The notes under the pieces were generated by a model, which ran no database searches, was not told the DNA's origin, and saw nothing but the letters and a program-made list of their open reading frames with translations. The translations under genes were made by a program, and so were the position numbers. From DATJPY01 sp035506135 (GTDB lineage Bacteria > Myxococcota_A > UBA9160 > PR03), in NCBI GenBank assembly GCA_035506135.1, contig DATJPY010000067.1:1-64000 (forward strand): a stretch of DNA of 64,000 nt, given 5' to 3'. Of the stretch, positions 18,399 through 26,572 are shown piece by piece; within the stretch, counting starts at the first letter, position 1, and each line of letters opens with the position of its first letter.

Positions 18399-19715
18399 CT
18401 ACGGCTCCGGGTCGGCTTGCGCCGTGGGGAGCACCGGGCCCTGGAGCGCCCCTTCGGTCGGGCTCACCGCGACGGTGCGCAGCTCGAGCGGCGCCTCCGG
18501 CGCCGCGACGTCGGCGACCCCGCGCAGGACCCCGAGCGAGAGCGCCCGCATTCCCGCCGAGAGGGCGAAGAGGCCGAAGTAGCTGGCGCGGCTGGGACCC
18601 AGGTGGGCGAAGAGCACGCTCCCGAGGCTCGCGCCGCCCGCGATCGCGGCCGCGTTCGCGAGGTTGAAGATCGTCAGCACGCCGGTGCGTTCGGCCTCGG
18701 GGATGTGCTCGAAGTACGAGAGCAGGATCGCGAGCTCGAGCGCGCCCCAGGCCACGCCGGAGGCCACCTGCATGGCCACGAGCGCCGGGAACCAGTCGGT
18801 GAGCATCCAGAGCAGCGGGAGCGGCACGATGCCGAGGCCGCCGGCCCACAGGAGCCAGCGGGCTCCGTGCCGGTGCGCGAGCCGGCCGAGCGCGGGGAGC
18901 GCCGCGATGCGGGCCGCGAAGACGGTCGCGATCAGCACCGTGAAGCGCCCATAGGAGAGCGCGAGCGGTCCGAGCAGGTAGGGCGCGAAGAAGGGCGCCG
19001 AGAGGTTCACGGCGATCTGCATCGAGAGCAGGTAGCCGAGCAGGCTGCCGTCGCGGGTGCGGAAGCGGCGCGCGAAGTCGACGAACGACACGTGCCGGTG
19101 CTCGTCGGAGTACGGGACGGGCTCGCTCTGGCTCGCGAGGAAGCCGGCCGAGGCGAGGCGAGCGGCGGCGGCGATCGCGAACAGGCCTGCGAAGAACCCG
19201 AGGTGCCCGCTCCGCCCGCCGCCGAGCTCGAGCCACGCGCCGCCGCCGAGCACGCCGGCGAGCACCGCCACCTGGCACCAGCGCGAGCGCAGGGCGAAGA
19301 AGCGCGCGCGCTCCTCGCTCGGGATCAGCGTCCCGACCCAGGTGTTCCAGGCCGGCCCCGTCCCCATCCCGAAGCCCCAGTAGGCGGCCGCCGCCGCGAA
19401 CACCCAGGTGCGCGACACGTCGCCGCGGAGCGCCTGCACGATGAGCGGTGCGAAGCTCGCCGCCTGCAGGAGCGCGCACGTCACGACCCAGCGACGGTGC
19501 GACCGCAGCCGGCGAACGGCCGCGGGCGAGACGAGCTGCAGCACCGCGCCGGCGAGGAGCGGGACCGTGGCGACCAGGCCCGCGGAGATCTCGCCGAGCC
19601 CGGCCGCCAGCACGAAGGCGGCGAGGTACGACTCGCCGATCCCCACCATCACGCTGAACGCGACGCCGTCCGACAGGATCGCGCGCCGGTCGCGGCGGTG
19701 GCGGATCGCGTCGAT
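18399..19715 (-). CDS. Major facilitator superfamily transporter; start codon unclear (ATC or ATG)
   Basis: This is a 12-helix MFS protein. The first helix is LSDGVAFSVMVGIGESYLAAF, and RSHRRWVV marks the loop after helix 2. The natural N-terminus, xDAIRHRRDRRAILSDG, would begin at an ATC codon at 19715, two bases after the GST stop and five bases after GGAG. No ATG/GTG/TTG lies between. The nearest canonical choices are ATG at 19649, inside helix 1, or an ATG about 60 bases upstream within the GST gene. Family members include drug and sugar exporters; substrate unknown. The C-terminal tail is soluble and unremarkable. Confidence 0.85.
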   Translation of the reverse strand: MDAIRHRRDRRAILSDGVAFSVMVGIGESYLAAFVLAAGLGEISAGLVATVPLLAGAVLQLVSPAAVRRLRSHRRWVVTCALLQAASFAPLIVQALRGDVSRTWVFAAAAAYWGFGMGTGPAWNTWVGTLIPSEERARFFALRSRWCQVAVLAGVLGGGAWLELGGGRSGHLGFFAGLFAIAAAARLASAGFLASQSEPVPYSDEHRHVSFVDFARRFRTRDGSLLGYLLSMQIAVNLSAPFFAPYLLGPLALSYGRFTVLIATVFAARIAALPALGRLAHRHGARWLLWAGGLGIVPLPLLWMLTDWFPALVAMQVASGVAWGALELAILLSYFEHIPEAERTGVLTIFNLANAAAIAGGASLGSVLFAHLGPSRASYFGLFALSAGMRALSLGVLRGVADVAAPEAPLELRTVAVSPTEGALQGPVLPTAQADPEP

Positions 19716-19717
19716 GG

Positions 19718-20326
19718 CTACTCCGGGACCTTCATGCCGCGCTGCACCGCCGGCCGCTCGCGGATGCGCTCGAGCCATGCCACCACGCGCGGGCGCTCGA
19801 GCAGCGGCGGCGCCTTCAGCATCAGCATCGCGGCGAGCCACGGGTAGTGCATGATGTCCCCGATCGAGTACTCGCCGGCGAGATACGGGCGCCCGTCGGC
19901 GAGGATGCGGTCGAGCACGCCGATCAGCCGCGACACCTCGTCGCCGAAGACCTGCATCATCTCGGCGTTGCGCTCGTTCGCGGGCTTGCGGAGCTGCGCG
20001 CCGAGCCGCCCCAGGTTCGGGCCGATGCCGCCGGTCTGGAAGAAGGCGTACTGGATCGCGTGGATGCGGCCGGCCGGGTCGGCGGGAAGGAGCTTGCCGA
20101 ACTTCTCGGCGAGGTGGAGCAGGATCGCGCCCGATTCCCACACGACGAGCCCGTCGTCCTCGAGCACGGGGATCTTGTTGTTGGGGTTGAGCCGCAGGAA
20201 CTCGGGGGTCGTCTGCTCGTTCTTGTCGAGGTGCACCCAACGCACCTCGTAGGGGACGCCGAGCTCCTCGAGCGCGATCGAGACCTTGCGGCCGTTCGGG
20301 GTCTGGGCCGTATGGAGGCGGATCAT
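19718..20326 (-). CDS. Glutathione S-transferase family protein
   Basis: This is a 202-residue two-domain GST. The thioredoxin-like N-domain has TAQTPNGRKVSIALEELGVPYE and the cis-Pro segment NPNNKIPVLEDDGLVVWESGAIL, which binds the glutathione gamma-glutamyl part. The helical C-domain includes GPNLGRLGAQLRKPANER. The sequence is close to the YghU/YfcG-like nucleophilic group that can reduce disulfides. Thr3-like residues near TPNG may serve as the catalytic hydroxyl, which is inference. The ATG has GAGGAG upstream. It leads the MFS and CorA genes. Confidence 0.9.
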   Translation of the reverse strand: MIRLHTAQTPNGRKVSIALEELGVPYEVRWVHLDKNEQTTPEFLRLNPNNKIPVLEDDGLVVWESGAILLHLAEKFGKLLPADPAGRIHAIQYAFFQTGGIGPNLGRLGAQLRKPANERNAEMMQVFGDEVSRLIGVLDRILADGRPYLAGEYSIGDIMHYPWLAAMLMLKAPPLLERPRVVAWLERIRERPAVQRGMKVPE

Positions 20327-20400
20327 CGGGGCTCCTCTGGGGCGCGCGAGCCCCGACGGTACCACGAAGTCCGGGATCGACGAGCGATCTGCCGCGGGTG

Positions 20401-20406
20401 TAGAGT
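20401..20406 (+). promoter_or_regulatory. -10-like hexamer, probably leaderless transcript
   Basis: TAGAGT is followed by six bases and then the GTG start of the protease gene. The same hexamer with the same six-base gap stands before lutA (26561). With the usual six to seven bases from hexamer to initiation, transcription would begin on the start codon. Confidence 0.5.
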
Positions 20407-20412
20407 GGCCGC

Positions 20413-21594
20413 GTGACCCGGGGCGTCGGGTATCTGGCCTTCCTTCTCGCCTCGCTCGTGCTCGCGAGCGTCGCTCGCGCCGACGACGTGCCGCCGGAGG
20501 CGGTGATCGCGACGATCCCGTTCGAGGTGAGCCACGAGCCCAATCGGATCCGCTTGAACCTCGCACAGGATGGCGCTCCTCCGTTCGAGCTCTGGCTCGA
20601 CACCGGCGCCGAGTACTCGGTCCTGACGCCGCTCGCCGCGCGCCGGCTCGGCGTGGTCGTCTCGCGCACGAAGGACGATGCGTACCGACGCGCCACGCGG
20701 CTCGGCGTCGACCTGCAGTTCTATGTCGACACGAGGAGGAGCGACACCGGCGCGAGGACAGGCTGGGAGTACGGGCTCCTCGGTGGGAACCTGCTGCACA
20801 ACTACGTCGTCGACTTCGACTTCCGGGGGCGCCAGATCCGATTCCTCGATCCGAAGAAGTACGCGGTGCCCGGCTCGACGGCCGAGCCCGAAGCGGCCGT
20901 TGTACCGATTCGCGCGGGGGCCAACCGGCCGGTCGTGGAGATCCGCATCAATGGTCGGCCGCTGAGCGTGCTCGTCGACACCGGATGCCAGGCTCCAGCA
21001 ATCCTCTCGGGCGAGGCTGCGCGCGAGATCGGCATCGATCCCGAGACGCTTCCGGACTACGGCCAGGGCGGGACCGCGGTGGGCCCGATGAAGCTTCGAT
21101 TCCTCGAGGCGGCGGAGGTCGAGATCGGCGGGATGCATTTCACCGACGTGCCGATCAAGGTGGCGCCGCACGGCTGGTACGGAATGAGCGGTGAGACCAA
21201 GGACTCGGTCATCGGCTATGACCTCCTCTCGCGCTTCCGCACGCGGATCGACTATCCGCACGCGCGGATGTGGTTGAAGCGCGAGCAGAAGATCGTCCCC
21301 TACTACGGCGTCGATTACGCCGCGACCCGGGCAGGCGGCGCCCTGCTCTATCCGATCGGCGGCGGGCGCTATCGCGTGATGTACCTCTTCCCGGATTCGC
21401 CCGCTGTCCACCTGGGCCTCAAGTCGAGCGACGTGGTGATGCCGCAGACGGCGGATGGAGAGGTGCGTACGGACGCGCAGCTCATCGAAGCGATCCGCAC
21501 GGGCCAGCGCATCCGCGTCGCGCGCAAGATGAACGACACCTGGGTCGACCTCGACCTGCCGGACGACCCGATGCTCCAGGGGCAGGGGAAGTGA
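20413..21594 (+). CDS. Secreted retropepsin-like aspartic protease with PDZ domain
   Basis: This is a 393-residue exported protein with a signal peptide (residues 1-23, ending ARA). Two retropepsin-type halves lie in one chain: FELWLDTGAEYS (Asp63-Thr-Gly) with GLLGGNLLHNYVVDFDF, and LSVLVDTGCQAPA (Asp189-Thr-Gly) with VIGYDLLSRFRTRIDY. A single-chain pseudo-dimer of this kind could form a complete active site. A PDZ-like domain follows (VMYLFPDSPAVHLGLKSSDVV), which may bind substrate C-termini. A four-base GTGA overlap couples it to a degenerate paralogue. Likely periplasmic; target unknown. Confidence 0.85.
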   Translation: MTRGVGYLAFLLASLVLASVARADDVPPEAVIATIPFEVSHEPNRIRLNLAQDGAPPFELWLDTGAEYSVLTPLAARRLGVVVSRTKDDAYRRATRLGVDLQFYVDTRRSDTGARTGWEYGLLGGNLLHNYVVDFDFRGRQIRFLDPKKYAVPGSTAEPEAAVVPIRAGANRPVVEIRINGRPLSVLVDTGCQAPAILSGEAAREIGIDPETLPDYGQGGTAVGPMKLRFLEAAEVEIGGMHFTDVPIKVAPHGWYGMSGETKDSVIGYDLLSRFRTRIDYPHARMWLKREQKIVPYYGVDYAATRAGGALLYPIGGGRYRVMYLFPDSPAVHLGLKSSDVVMPQTADGEVRTDAQLIEAIRTGQRIRVARKMNDTWVDLDLPDDPMLQGQGK

Positions 21595-22835
21595 ACGCGT
21601 CGCGAGCGGCGCGGTGGGCATGCCTCTCCAGCTGCGCTCTGCTGGCATTCGGCCTGGGTGCCAGGGCCGACGACGTGCCGCCGGAGGCGGTGGTCGCGAT
21701 ATTTCCGTTCGGGACCGGCGATCGGGCCAGCCAGATTGTGCTGAATATCGCGGCTGACGGGACCCCTCCCTGCGAGCTGCTCGTCGCGACTGGCTCGAGC
21801 TATTCCGCTGCATCCGGGCGGGCAATCTCGCGCCTGAACGAGGCCCTCGGTCGTATCGGCCGCGTTCCCTTCAGCGCAGCGACTGCGTTGCAGAGTGGTT
21901 GGCTCAACCTTCATGAGAGGATCTTCCACCAGTTCAATGACAAGGAGTGCTCTGGGGTAATCGGTGGCAGTTTGCTGCGCGACTACGTTGTCGACCTCGA
22001 CTTCGCTGCGAAGCGCGTTCGATTTCTCGATCCGCTGAAATTCGCGACTGCGGAGTCGACCCAGGATCCGCAAGAGGCGGTGATTCCGATCCAAATGCAC
22101 AGTGACGTTCCGTCGATCACGATCGAGATCGACAGGAAGCCGGTCGATGTCTTCCTTGCCACCGAAGCGTTCCCTGCCGTGGCGCTTTCGAACAGGTCGG
22201 CCGCGCGGATCGGGATCGACACGGACGCTCTCCCGCGCGGGCTCGACTCGAAGTTGGTCGGCCGCAACACAGCACGCGTCAGACCCCTGGAAGTGACGAC
22301 TCTCCGCATCGGCGGCTTGGGCTTCGAATCAGTTCCGGGGATCGTCGCGCCTCATGACCTGTATTTCGTGGGCGGCCACGCGAGCGACTCGGGCATTGGA
22401 TACGACCTGATCTCCTCTCTTCGCGTTCGCATCGACTATGCGCGCAGACGCCTTTGGATCCGGAAGGAGAGCAGCACCGTCAGGTTTCTCGGCGTGGACT
22501 ATGCAGTCGCTCGACAGGTCGGTGTCCTCATTTTCCCGACCGATCTTCCCCCGCTGGTAGAAGTCATCCGGGTTCTCCCCGGCACGCCCGCAGAGCGGAT
22601 GGGCTTGCTCCCGGGAGATATCTTTGCGCCTCACGTGGACAATGGCAGCCACTTGGACGAGCGCCAGATCGAGGCGCTCAGGTGGGGGAAGTCATGCACG
22701 AGCTCCACGCCGATCGAGATCACCGAGGCGATCCGGGCGGGCGAACCAGTGCGCATACTCCGCAACACCGAAGGTCGATATCGGGAGCTCGATCTCCAGG
22801 GGCCGACTACCACGACCGGCTCGGTGACGCACTGA
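21591..22835 (+). CDS. Catalytically dead paralogue of the upstream aspartic protease
   Basis: This is a 414-residue exported protein, collinear with its upstream neighbour. It has a signal peptide, DDVPPEAVVAIFPF after cleavage, two retropepsin-like halves and a C-terminal PDZ-like domain (VLPGTPAERMGLLPGDIF) with an extra loop of about 15 residues. Both catalytic triplets are lost. The first reads LLVATGSSYS (Asp to Ala66) and the second VFLATEAFPA (Asp to Ala190, Gly to Glu192). The supporting motifs VIGGSLLRDYVVDLDF and GIGYDLISSLRVRIDY remain, so the fold is kept. The frame is open throughout, so it is a pseudo-enzyme and not a pseudogene. It may regulate or scaffold the active neighbour. 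Confidence 0.85.
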   Translation: MNASRAARWACLSSCALLAFGLGARADDVPPEAVVAIFPFGTGDRASQIVLNIAADGTPPCELLVATGSSYSAASGRAISRLNEALGRIGRVPFSAATALQSGWLNLHERIFHQFNDKECSGVIGGSLLRDYVVDLDFAAKRVRFLDPLKFATAESTQDPQEAVIPIQMHSDVPSITIEIDRKPVDVFLATEAFPAVALSNRSAARIGIDTDALPRGLDSKLVGRNTARVRPLEVTTLRIGGLGFESVPGIVAPHDLYFVGGHASDSGIGYDLISSLRVRIDYARRRLWIRKESSTVRFLGVDYAVARQVGVLIFPTDLPPLVEVIRVLPGTPAERMGLLPGDIFAPHVDNGSHLDERQIEALRWGKSCTSSTPIEITEAIRAGEPVRILRNTEGRYRELDLQGPTTTTGSVTH

Positions 22836-22878
22836 CGCGCGGTGACCGCGTCCTCGCTTGGTTGCTATTCGTATTCCT

Positions 22879-23745
22879 GTGACGGCGGCCGAGGCACATC
22901 ACGGAGATCCGCTGCGAAGCCTACTCGACCACCTCGATCTCGCGCCGCTCGGCGGCGACCGCTTCGAGGCGCGGGCCGGCGGGGGGATGCGGCGGCTGTT
23001 CGGCGGGCTGATCGCGGCGCAGTCGGCCGTGGCCGCCGCGCACACCGTCGAGGGTCCGCGCCTGCACTCGCTGCACGGCTACTTCCTGCGCCCGGGCCGC
23101 CCCGGCGTGCCGCTGCGCTTCGAGGTCGTGCGGCTGCGCGACGGGCGAAGCTTCGCGACGCGGCGGGTGGTGGCGCTCCAGCACGGCGAGGCGATCTTCG
23201 AGCTGGCCGCGAGCTTCACCGCGCACGAGGAGGGGGTGGCGCACGCCTTCGAACCGCCGCCCGAGGCCGTGCCCGCGCCCGAGGGATTGCCGGACTGGGA
23301 GACGCTGCGCCCGCTCGAGACGGGCGAGGGGCCGCGGCCGCCCGATGCCATCGAGGTGCGCGTCTGCGAGCCGGCGGACGACCGCCCGGGGGCGCGGCCG
23401 CCGCCACACCGGACGGTGTGGATGCGCCCGCGCGGGACGCCGCCGGAGGATCCCACCGCGCACGCGGCGCTGCTCGTCTATGCCAGCGACCGCACGCTGC
23501 TGCGCACCGCGGCGCGGCTGCACGGCGCGCTGCGCGAGAGGCTTCCCGCGAGCCTCGACCACGCCGTCTGGCTGCACCGGCCGGCGCGCTTCGACGACTG
23601 GATCCTCTACGCGACGGAGTCGCCGATCGCCTCCGGCGGGCGCGCCTGGGTCGTCGGGCGCATGCTCTCGCGCCGCGGCGAGCGCCTCGCGACGGTGACG
23701 CAGGAAGGGCTCCTGCGCCGGCCGCGCGCAGCGCGGCAGGGCTGA
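22879..23745 (+). CDS. TesB-like acyl-CoA thioesterase II
   Basis: This is a 288-residue double-hotdog thioesterase that hydrolyses acyl-CoA to free acid and CoA. Motifs include RLFGGLIAAQSAVAAAHTV, LHSLHGYFLRPGRPGVPLRFEV, RSFATRRVVALQHG and the second hotdog HAVWLHRPARFDDWILYATESP. The start is taken as GTG at 22879 because conserved sequence begins just after it; TTG at 22858 is possible. Seven bases separate it from the potassium channel gene. The context of acyl-CoA dehydrogenases elsewhere in the window fits lipid turnover. Confidence 0.9.
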   Translation: MTAAEAHHGDPLRSLLDHLDLAPLGGDRFEARAGGGMRRLFGGLIAAQSAVAAAHTVEGPRLHSLHGYFLRPGRPGVPLRFEVVRLRDGRSFATRRVVALQHGEAIFELAASFTAHEEGVAHAFEPPPEAVPAPEGLPDWETLRPLETGEGPRPPDAIEVRVCEPADDRPGARPPPHRTVWMRPRGTPPEDPTAHAALLVYASDRTLLRTAARLHGALRERLPASLDHAVWLHRPARFDDWILYATESPIASGGRAWVVGRMLSRRGERLATVTQEGLLRRPRAARQG

Positions 23746-23751
23746 CCCTCG

Positions 23752-24621
23752 ATGGCCGGTGCGCCGAAGCGCCTGATCGACCGCAGCGGGCGCGCGATGG
23801 TGATCCGGGTCGGCGTGCGCACCCGGCTCCGCGACGATGCCTACTACTGGCTGCTGCGCATGCCGTGGCGCTGGCTCGTCCCGCTGATGTTCGGCGCCTG
23901 GCTCGCCATCATCGCCGTCTTCGCCGTCCTCTTCTGGCTCGACCCCGACTCCGTCGCGGGCGTGCGCCCCGGCCACTTCGGCGACGTGCTGTTCTTCAGT
24001 GTCGAGACGCTCGCCACGATCGGCTACGGCTACGCCGCGCCGCACAGCTTCTACGGCCACGTGCTCGTCACGATCGAGGCGTTCCTCGGCATGCTGGCGA
24101 TCGCGGTCGCCACGGGGCTCACCTTCGCCAAGTTCTCGCGCCCCACGGCGCGCGTCATCTTCAGCGATCGCGCCGTCGTGTCGACGCACGACGGCGTCTG
24201 CATGCTGATGATCCGCATGGCCAACGCCCGCGAGAGCCAGATCGTCGAGGCGAACGTGCGGCTCTCGCTGGCGGTCGACGAGACCACCCTCGAGGGCCGC
24301 GCCTGGCGGCGCTTCCACGATCTGCGGCTGGTGCGCCCGAACACGCCGCTCTTCGGCCTGACGTGGAGCGCGATGCACTCCATCGACGAGGGGAGCCCGC
24401 TCCACGGCGCCAGCCAGGCCTCGCTCGAGGCGTCGCGCGCGGAGCTGATCGTGAGCTTCACCGGCACCGAGGAGACCTTCGGGCAGACGGTCCACGCGCG
24501 CACCGCCTACGTGCCCGCCGAGATCGTCTGGGGCGCCCGCTTCGCCGACGTCTTCGAGGAGACGCCGGAGGGCCGTCGCGTGAACTACGCGCGGCTCCAC
24601 GAGGTCGAGCCCGCTGACTAG
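23752..24621 (+). CDS. KirBac-type inward-rectifier potassium channel
   Basis: This is a 289-residue channel. An N-terminal slide helix (DDAYYWLLRMPWRWLV) leads to TM1, then the pore helix and selectivity filter TLATIGYGYAAP (about residues 87-98), then TM2. A cytoplasmic immunoglobulin-like domain follows, with IFSDRAVVSTHDGVCMLMIRMANAR and a C-terminal gate region (ADVFEETPEGRRVNYARLHEV). All hallmarks of prokaryotic Kir channels are present. Its stop TAG shares the tetranucleotide CTAG with the convergent kinase gene. Confidence 0.95.
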   Translation: MAGAPKRLIDRSGRAMVIRVGVRTRLRDDAYYWLLRMPWRWLVPLMFGAWLAIIAVFAVLFWLDPDSVAGVRPGHFGDVLFFSVETLATIGYGYAAPHSFYGHVLVTIEAFLGMLAIAVATGLTFAKFSRPTARVIFSDRAVVSTHDGVCMLMIRMANARESQIVEANVRLSLAVDETTLEGRAWRRFHDLRLVRPNTPLFGLTWSAMHSIDEGSPLHGASQASLEASRAELIVSFTGTEETFGQTVHARTAYVPAEIVWGARFADVFEETPEGRRVNYARLHEVEPAD

Positions 24622-26444
24622 GAGACCGAGGACTCGATCGCCCGCAGCCGGGCCTCGACGTCGCCCGCCGAGGCGGGGCGGTCCTCGGGCCGCTTGGCGA
24701 GGAGCTGAAGCACCAGCTCGGCCATCGCGTCCGGGATCCCCTTCGCGAGCCCGCGCGGGTCGGGCGGAGGCGCGCGGCGATGCTGGTCGGCCAGGTCGCC
24801 GTCCTGGAACGGAAGCGCGCCCGTCAGCAGCTCGAAGAGCGTGACGCCGAAGGCGTAGAGATCGGCGCGCCCGTCGACCTCGAGGCCCTGGGACTGCTCG
24901 GGCGCCATGTACGACGGCGTGCCGCCGATCAGTGTCGCGCGCCGGCGGACCTCTTCGAGCATCTTGGCGAGGCCGAAGTCCATGATCTTGAGCGAGTGGC
25001 TGCGCAGCACGAACAGGTTGGCGGTCTTGATGTCGCGATGCACGACGCCGCGCTCGTGCGCGTAGGCGAGGCCGGCCGCGACCTGCTGGCCCAGCCAGGC
25101 GACCGGCTTCGCCGCGAAGCGGCCGCGGCGCTGAAGGAGGCCGAGCAGCGGCTTGCCCTCGAGGAACTCCATCGTGATGAAGTAGCTGCCCGCCTCCTGG
25201 TCGACGTCGAACACGGTAACGATGTGCGGATGGTTGAGGCGCGCCGCGCTGCGCGCCTCGCGCAGCAGCAGATCGACCGCGCGCGGGTGCTCGCGCAGGC
25301 TGTCGGAGATGCGCTTCAGCGCGACGATGCGATCGAGCCGCGTGTCGCGCGCGCGATACACCACCGCCATGCCGCCGCGGCCCACCTCCTCGAGGATCTC
25401 GTAGCGGCTCGCCACGGGGTGCTTCGCCGGCGCGTGCGGCCGCGCCTCGGCGGCGGCGTCGGCCTCGATCCGCTTGCGCAGCTCCTCGATGCGCGTAGCG
25501 AGGTGCGGGACCGCCGGCTCGCGCAGCCGCGCCGCCTCGAGCGCCTCCAGCGCGAGATCGGCGCGTCCCTCCTCGACCAGCGCCTCCGCCGCCTCGAGGG
25601 GATCCGGCGCGGTGGGCGCGAAGGCGAAGTCGAGGCGCAGGGTGCGGCCGGGCTCGACGCGCGCGGCGCGCTGCGCGAAGCAGGGCAGGACGCGGTCGCC
25701 GCCCGGGTCGCGCAGCTCGCCCTCGACGACGATCCAGTAGCGACGGGCTGCGAGCTTCGAGAACTGGGCCTCGCGAGTGACGAGGAAGCGCTCCGTGCGC
25801 GTCGACTTGGGCGCGAGCGCGGGAGCCGTCGCGGTCGCGCTGGGCACCCCGGCGCGGCGCTCCGACGGCTTCGGCTCGGCGCTCCGCGCCACCCGCACGC
25901 GGAAGTTGCCGCGCTGGTCGGGCGGATAGTCGATCACCACCACGAGGTCGCCGCGCCGGCGCATCCGCGCCCAGAGCCGGGCGGCCCCGATCGCGAGGGC
26001 AAGGAGCGCGGCCAGGTTCGCGAGCTTGCGCGCGAGCGGGTGCGCGGAGCTGGCTGCGGGGGTCGCTGCGGCCGTGGATCCCGATGCCTGCGCGGGAGTG
26101 GGCTCCGCGGGCGCGGCCTCGGCCGGCGCGTTCGGCGCGGGGCTGAGCGGCGCCTCGGGAGCGGCGCTCGGCCGGGGCTCGGACGGCTCCGACGGGAGCT
26201 GCGAGAGCGCCTCGCCCTGCGGCTCATCCGGGCTCGTCTGCGGACTCTGCTGCGGGTCCTGCGGCGGGTCGTCGGGGCGTCGCGCCGGGCGCGCGGCGCG
26301 CCCGCGGGTGATGCCGAGCTCGCGCAGCACGGGGTAGAGCCTGCGCGGATACCAGTCGTCGCCGCGCGCATCCGGAGGCAGCGCGAGCGCTGCGAGGAGC
26401 AACACCTGGACGAGAGCGGCTGCGCGCCTGCTGCCCGAGTCCAC
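24618..26444 (-). CDS. Membrane-anchored Ser/Thr protein kinase with exported N-terminal domain
   Basis: This is a 608-residue protein. A signal-like hydrophobic start (residues 9-24) is followed by a long Pro/Ala/Glu-rich linker (about 55-135), one transmembrane helix (about 137-160), and a beta-rich domain and helical region. A C-terminal Hanks-type kinase domain follows (about 346-600), with GRGGMAVVYRARD, VALKRI, HRDIKTANLF, DFGLAK and GTPSYMAPEQ. The usual Pro of HRDIKPxN is Thr. The domain order is reversed compared with PknB, where the kinase is N-terminal. The GTG start is preceded by GGAGGGAGGA. Partner and signal unknown. Confidence 0.9.
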   Translation of the reverse strand: MDSGSRRAAALVQVLLLAALALPPDARGDDWYPRRLYPVLRELGITRGRAARPARRPDDPPQDPQQSPQTSPDEPQGEALSQLPSEPSEPRPSAAPEAPLSPAPNAPAEAAPAEPTPAQASGSTAAATPAASSAHPLARKLANLAALLALAIGAARLWARMRRRGDLVVVIDYPPDQRGNFRVRVARSAEPKPSERRAGVPSATATAPALAPKSTRTERFLVTREAQFSKLAARRYWIVVEGELRDPGGDRVLPCFAQRAARVEPGRTLRLDFAFAPTAPDPLEAAEALVEEGRADLALEALEAARLREPAVPHLATRIEELRKRIEADAAAEARPHAPAKHPVASRYEILEEVGRGGMAVVYRARDTRLDRIVALKRISDSLREHPRAVDLLLREARSAARLNHPHIVTVFDVDQEAGSYFITMEFLEGKPLLGLLQRRGRFAAKPVAWLGQQVAAGLAYAHERGVVHRDIKTANLFVLRSHSLKIMDFGLAKMLEEVRRRATLIGGTPSYMAPEQSQGLEVDGRADLYAFGVTLFELLTGALPFQDGDLADQHRRAPPPDPRGLAKGIPDAMAELVLQLLAKRPEDRPASAGDVEARLRAIESSVS

Positions 26445-26560
26445 GGTCCTCCCTCCATCCCCAGGGGCCGACCCGCCCGCTCGATGAACTGGAGGGCCAG
26501 GCGCTGCGCGCCCGGCGTACGGATCGGGCCGACGGCACCCGGGCTGAAGCCGTCACGCGG

Positions 26561-26566
26561 TAGAGT
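26561..26566 (+). promoter_or_regulatory. -10-like hexamer of lutA, probably leaderless transcript
   Basis: GGTAGAGT ends six bases before the GTG start of lutA. This is the same hexamer and spacing as before the protease gene at 20413. There is no Shine-Dalgarno sequence in the gap, in keeping with a leaderless mRNA. Confidence 0.5.
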
Positions 26567-26572
26567 CGGCGC

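Noticed and set aside
21591..22835. Second protease-like gene as a decaying pseudogene
   Set aside because: The frame is open over 414 codons, with signal peptide, fold motifs, PDZ domain and coupled start intact. Only catalytic residues are lost.
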